Below are positions 61,304 to 64,000 of a DNA stretch of 64,000 nucleotides, piece by piece. Source of the stretch: Pseudaquabacterium pictum (lineage in GTDB: Bacteria; Pseudomonadota; Gammaproteobacteria; Burkholderiales; Burkholderiaceae_C). The stretch spans positions 1-64,000 of the forward strand of contig NZ_BJCL01000001.1 in assembly GCF_005403045.1 (NCBI RefSeq). The letters run 5' to 3'. How positions within the stretch are numbered: the first letter of the stretch is position 1; every line of letters starts with the position of its first letter. A model generated the notes under the pieces. The model was not told where the DNA came from, did no database searches, and saw nothing but the letters and a program-made list of their open reading frames with translations. The position numbers and the translations under genes were made by a program.

Positions 61304-62626
61304 ATGGACCAAGCCGTCAAGACCGCCTCGCCCTTCCTGCTCAGCCCCGACGATCCGCTGAACGACCTGCGGATGTCGGCCAAGGCCATGCCGCTGTACG
61401 AGCATGTGAAGCGCTTCATCGTCGAGGTGGTGAACCCGATGAGCGCCAAGTACGAGGAACTGGGCAAGAACCGCCATGGCGCCGACCGCTGGCAGTACGC
61501 CCCCGGCCAGCTGGACCTGCTGGAAGGCGCCAAGGCCGAAGCCAAGAAGCAGGGCCTGTGGAACTTCTTCCTGCCCGACGCCGAGACCGGCGAGGGCCTG
61601 TCGAACCTGGATTACGCCTACATCGCCAGCGAGCTGGGCAAGAACCCGATGGCCAGCGAGTGCATGAACTGCTCGGCCCCCGACACCGGCAACATGGAAG
61701 TGCTGGAGCGCGTGGGCACGCCGGCGCAGAAGGAGCGCTGGCTCAAGCCGCTGCTGAACGGCGAGATCCGCTCGGCCTATGCGATGACCGAACTGCACCA
61801 TGCCTCGTCGGACGCCAAGAACGTGGCCACCAAGGCCGAGCTGATCGGCGACGAGTGGGTGATCAACGGCGAGAAGCACTACATCTCGGGCGCCGGCTCG
61901 CCGCGCTGCAAGATCCTGATCACCATGGTGCGCACCAGCCCCGACGCCCCGCCGCACAAGCAGCAGAGCATGATCCTGGTGCCCAAGGACACCCCGGGGG
62001 TCGAGATCGTCGGCGCCCAGCATGTGTTCGCCGAAGACCATGCGCCGCACGGCCACATGCACATCCGCTTCAACAACGTGCGGGTGCCCAAGGACAACAT
62101 GTTGCTGGGCGAAGGCCGCGGCTTCGAGATCAGCCAGGTGCGCCTGGGCCCCGGCCGCATCCACCACTGCATGCGCTCCATCGGCGCGGCAGAGAAGGCG
62201 CTGGACCTGATGGTCAAGCGTGGCGTCAGCCGCGAGGCCTTCGGCAAGAAGCTCGCCTGGCTGGGCGGCAACGTGGAGATCATCTCCCGCGCCCGCATCG
62301 AGATCGAGGCCATGCGCCTGATGGTGCTGAAGGCCGCCAAGGCGATGGACGTGCTGGGCAACCGCGAGGCCCGCATCTGGGTGCACATGGTCAAGGCCAT
62401 GATTCCCGAGCAGGTGTGCAAGATCATCGACCAGGCCATCCAGATGCACGGCGCCCTGGGCGTGAGCCAGCACACCCCGCTGGCCCACATGTACGCCCAG
62501 CAGCGCACGCTGCGCCTGGCCGACGGCCCGGATGAGGTGCACCACCTGGTGGTGGGCCGCAGCGAGATCCAGCGCATGGAAGGCAACATGGACGACGCCA
62601 GCATGTTGCAGGTCTTCCGGAACTGA
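61304..62626 (+). CDS. ACAD10/11-type acyl-CoA dehydrogenase
   Basis: A 440-residue flavoenzyme. It closely follows the ACAD10/11 pattern: NCSAPDTGNMEVLERVG, GAGSPRCKILITMV, KQQSMILVPKDTPGVEIV, LGEGRGFEISQVRLGPGRIHHCMRS, QMHGALGVSQHTPLAHMYAQQRTLRLADGPDEVHH. Members of this clade act on 4-hydroxyacyl-CoAs together with an APH-type kinase, which is encoded nearby (63281-64000). One oddity: the usual TEPDVASSDATN stretch near the FAD is here TELHHASSDAKN. The ATG at 61304 follows CCGGAGA. The stop overlaps the next gene (TGATG). Confidence 0.94.
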   Translation: MDQAVKTASPFLLSPDDPLNDLRMSAKAMPLYEHVKRFIVEVVNPMSAKYEELGKNRHGADRWQYAPGQLDLLEGAKAEAKKQGLWNFFLPDAETGEGLSNLDYAYIASELGKNPMASECMNCSAPDTGNMEVLERVGTPAQKERWLKPLLNGEIRSAYAMTELHHASSDAKNVATKAELIGDEWVINGEKHYISGAGSPRCKILITMVRTSPDAPPHKQQSMILVPKDTPGVEIVGAQHVFAEDHAPHGHMHIRFNNVRVPKDNMLLGEGRGFEISQVRLGPGRIHHCMRSIGAAEKALDLMVKRGVSREAFGKKLAWLGGNVEIISRARIEIEAMRLMVLKAAKAMDVLGNREARIWVHMVKAMIPEQVCKIIDQAIQMHGALGVSQHTPLAHMYAQQRTLRLADGPDEVHHLVVGRSEIQRMEGNMDDASMLQVFRN

Positions 62627-63264
62627 TGGCGCAGCCGACCGCAGCCTCGCCCGGCGGCGGCCTGGCGTCCGGCGAAGCGCTGCACGCCGGTCTGGACGAC
62701 GGCTGGGTGCTGCCGGAACCGGCGGCACGCCAGGCTGTGCAGACGCGCAGCATGGTGTTCCGTAGTTTCCGGCGCGACGATGGCCTGATCGACATCGACG
62801 CCCGCTTCGCCGACACCCGGCCGTTCGCCTACGACAACGCCTTCCGCGGTGCGTGCGAGGCCGGGTCGGCCCTGCACCACATGCAGCTGCGGGTGACGCT
62901 GGACCGCAAGCGCACCATCGTGGCGCTGGTTTCCGCCATGCCCAGCACGCCGTACACCACCTGCACCAGCGTGCAGCCCAACTTCCAGCAGGTGGTGGGG
63001 CTGAACATGGGCCGCGGCTTCCGCAAGGCGCTGCGCGAGCGCCTGGGCGGCACCGAAGGCTGCACCCACATCGTGATGCTGCTCGACATGATGGCCGCCG
63101 CCGCGGTGCAGGCCTTTGCCAGCGACAACTACCGCCCGCGGGACCCTGGCGAGGCCGAACCGGTGCGGGTCTGGCGTGTCGATGAACTGGTCGACACCTG
63201 CTGGTCGTACAAGGCCGACGGGCCGGTGATGACCCGCATGCGGGCGATGAACCAGGGCCGCTGA
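62626..63264 (+). CDS. DUF2889 domain protein
   Basis: A 212-residue protein of the DUF2889 family: RSMVFRSFRRDDGLIDIDARFADTRPFAYDN at the N-terminal half, LHHMQLRVTLDRKRTIVALVSAMPSTPYTTC, and GCTHIVMLLDMMAAAAVQAF. Cys and His residues (CTSVQPNF, CTHIV) are conserved-looking and may form a site. The biochemical role is unknown, but the family often sits in CoA-dependent catabolic clusters. It is translationally coupled to the acyl-CoA dehydrogenase gene, so it probably acts in the same pathway. Confidence 0.85.
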   Translation: MAQPTAASPGGGLASGEALHAGLDDGWVLPEPAARQAVQTRSMVFRSFRRDDGLIDIDARFADTRPFAYDNAFRGACEAGSALHHMQLRVTLDRKRTIVALVSAMPSTPYTTCTSVQPNFQQVVGLNMGRGFRKALRERLGGTEGCTHIVMLLDMMAAAAVQAFASDNYRPRDPGEAEPVRVWRVDELVDTCWSYKADGPVMTRMRAMNQGR

Positions 63265-63280
63265 GACCCTGGCAGGCGGC

Positions 63281-64000
63281 TCAGCGCCGCTCCAGCCGCT
63301 CCACCGCCGCCTCGGCCTGCGCCAGCGACTGCAGGATGCCGCGCTTCAGCCCGGCCATGTCCACGCCGTCGGTGCTCTTCTTGCCTTCCATGTAGCGGGC
63401 ATAGACGCCGTGCACGATGCAGGCCGATTTCCAGCGGTTGAAGCCGATGTAGAAATCCAGCTTGGACAGATCCCGCCCGGTGCGGGCGGCGTAGCGGTCG
63501 GCCAGCTCGGCGCGGCTGGCAAAGCCGGGCTGGGCGGTGGGCGGGTTGCCGCGCACCGCCGGCGGATCGTCAGGCTGGGCCCACTGGTTCAGCGCATAGG
63601 CCAGGTCGGCCAGCGGGTCGCCCAGGGTGCTGATCTCCCAGTCGACCACCGCGGCAATGCGGCCGTCGGCGCCCACCAGGGTGTTGTGCAGGCCGTAGTC
63701 GCCATGCACCACCCGGGCGGGGCCCTGGTCGGGCGTGTGGGCCAGGAAGTAGGCCTGCAGCGCATGGGCGCGCGGGTCATCGAGCTGGGCGCCTTCGATC
63801 GACGCATTCCAGCTGCGGTACCAGGTCTTGAGCTGGCGCTCGATGTACGCGTCCTTCTTGCCCAGGTCACTCAGCCCCACCGCGTCGGGATCGACCGCAT
63901 GCAGGTCGGCCAGCACGTCGATGAAGCTGTGCGACAGCGTCATGCGCAGCGGCGGCGGCGCCCAGCGGCGGGCATCGTCGGCGTTGTAGAGCGGATGGCC
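63281..64000 (-). CDS. APH/phosphotransferase-family kinase (5' end outside window)
   Basis: The C-terminal 239 codons of an aminoglycoside-phosphotransferase-fold kinase; the gene continues past base 64000. The catalytic loop is VHGDYGLHNTLVG (HGDxxxxN) and the metal-binding motif is VVDWEISTLGDPLADLAYALNQW, which is the version found in the kinase domain of ACAD10/11 and in bacterial kinases paired with ACAD enzymes. Its likely substrate is a 4-hydroxyacyl-CoA, phosphorylated before the ACAD-type enzyme converts it. Convergent with the DUF2889 gene across 16 bases. An internal ATG at 63943 is not the true start. Confidence 0.92.
   Translation of the reverse strand, partial: GHPLYNADDARRWAPPPLRMTLSHSFIDVLADLHAVDPDAVGLSDLGKKDAYIERQLKTWYRSWNASIEGAQLDDPRAHALQAYFLAHTPDQGPARVVHGDYGLHNTLVGADGRIAAVVDWEISTLGDPLADLAYALNQWAQPDDPPAVRGNPPTAQPGFASRAELADRYAARTGRDLSKLDFYIGFNRWKSACIVHGVYARYMEGKKSTDGVDMAGLKRGILQSLAQAEAAVERLERR

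Noticed and set aside
1-64000. tRNA, rRNA, CRISPR array, insertion sequence or integrase
   Set aside because: I read both strands for conserved RNA stems, regularly spaced repeats and transposase motifs and saw none that I could support.

Overview
The window is very GC-rich, with strong G/C third-position bias and long antisense open frames. Its genes (a tonB start typical of betaproteobacteria, a PEP-CTERM secreted protein, a Bug/TctC periplasmic receptor, many CaiB-type CoA transferases) suggest a free-living betaproteobacterium of the order Burkholderiales. I see no tRNA, rRNA, CRISPR array, insertion sequence or integrase.

Layout. 1-1851: the start of tonB (minus strand) diverges from hpd (plus strand), which ends in a clear intrinsic terminator. 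2040-23094: a compact, co-directional extracellular contractile injection system (eCIS, Afp/PVC/MAC-like). Its order is DUF4255 cap protein, one sheath, three tube paralogues, a DUF5908-type small protein, LysM hub protein, VgrG-like spike, small conserved protein, gp25-like baseplate protein, PAAR-like tip, very large baseplate J protein, S74-peptidase tail fibre, very large second baseplate protein with C-terminal repeats, tape measure protein and AAA+ ATPase. No cargo gene lies inside the cluster. 23155-25809: a PEP-CTERM protein, a GNAT acetyltransferase and two small unknown proteins. 25917-35016: recC-recB-recD on the minus strand, joined by 4-base overlaps, with a chemoreceptor gene upstream.

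36815-43111: a secreted protein with an internal duplication, a decayed fragment of a CoA-transferase gene, and then a CoA transferase, a serine hydrolase, an EamA exporter and an amidase. 43153-45973: a GntR (YtrA-like) regulator with an ABC transporter, preceded by a promoter embedded in a long inverted repeat. 46093-49158: a beta-propeller-like protein facing a formylglycine-generating-enzyme-like protein and its small partner. 49263-53641 (plus) and 61119-53658 (minus): two converging catabolic operons with an SDR, a glyoxalase-like protein, CoA transferases, a CoA ligase, an amidohydrolase, enoyl-CoA hydratase, a Baeyer-Villiger-type monooxygenase and a Bug receptor. From 61304 to the end lie an ACAD10/11-type acyl-CoA dehydrogenase, a DUF2889 protein and an APH-type kinase, a pairing that suggests 4-hydroxyacyl-CoA metabolism.

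The most interesting point is that the last gene of the minus-strand catabolic operon (53658-55205) encodes a DUF4157 protein with an intact HExxH motif and a C-terminal Cys/His domain resembling OTU or papain-like proteases. DUF4157 is a hallmark of eCIS cargo, so this is a strong candidate for an effector of the injection system 30 kb away, encoded outside the structural cluster.
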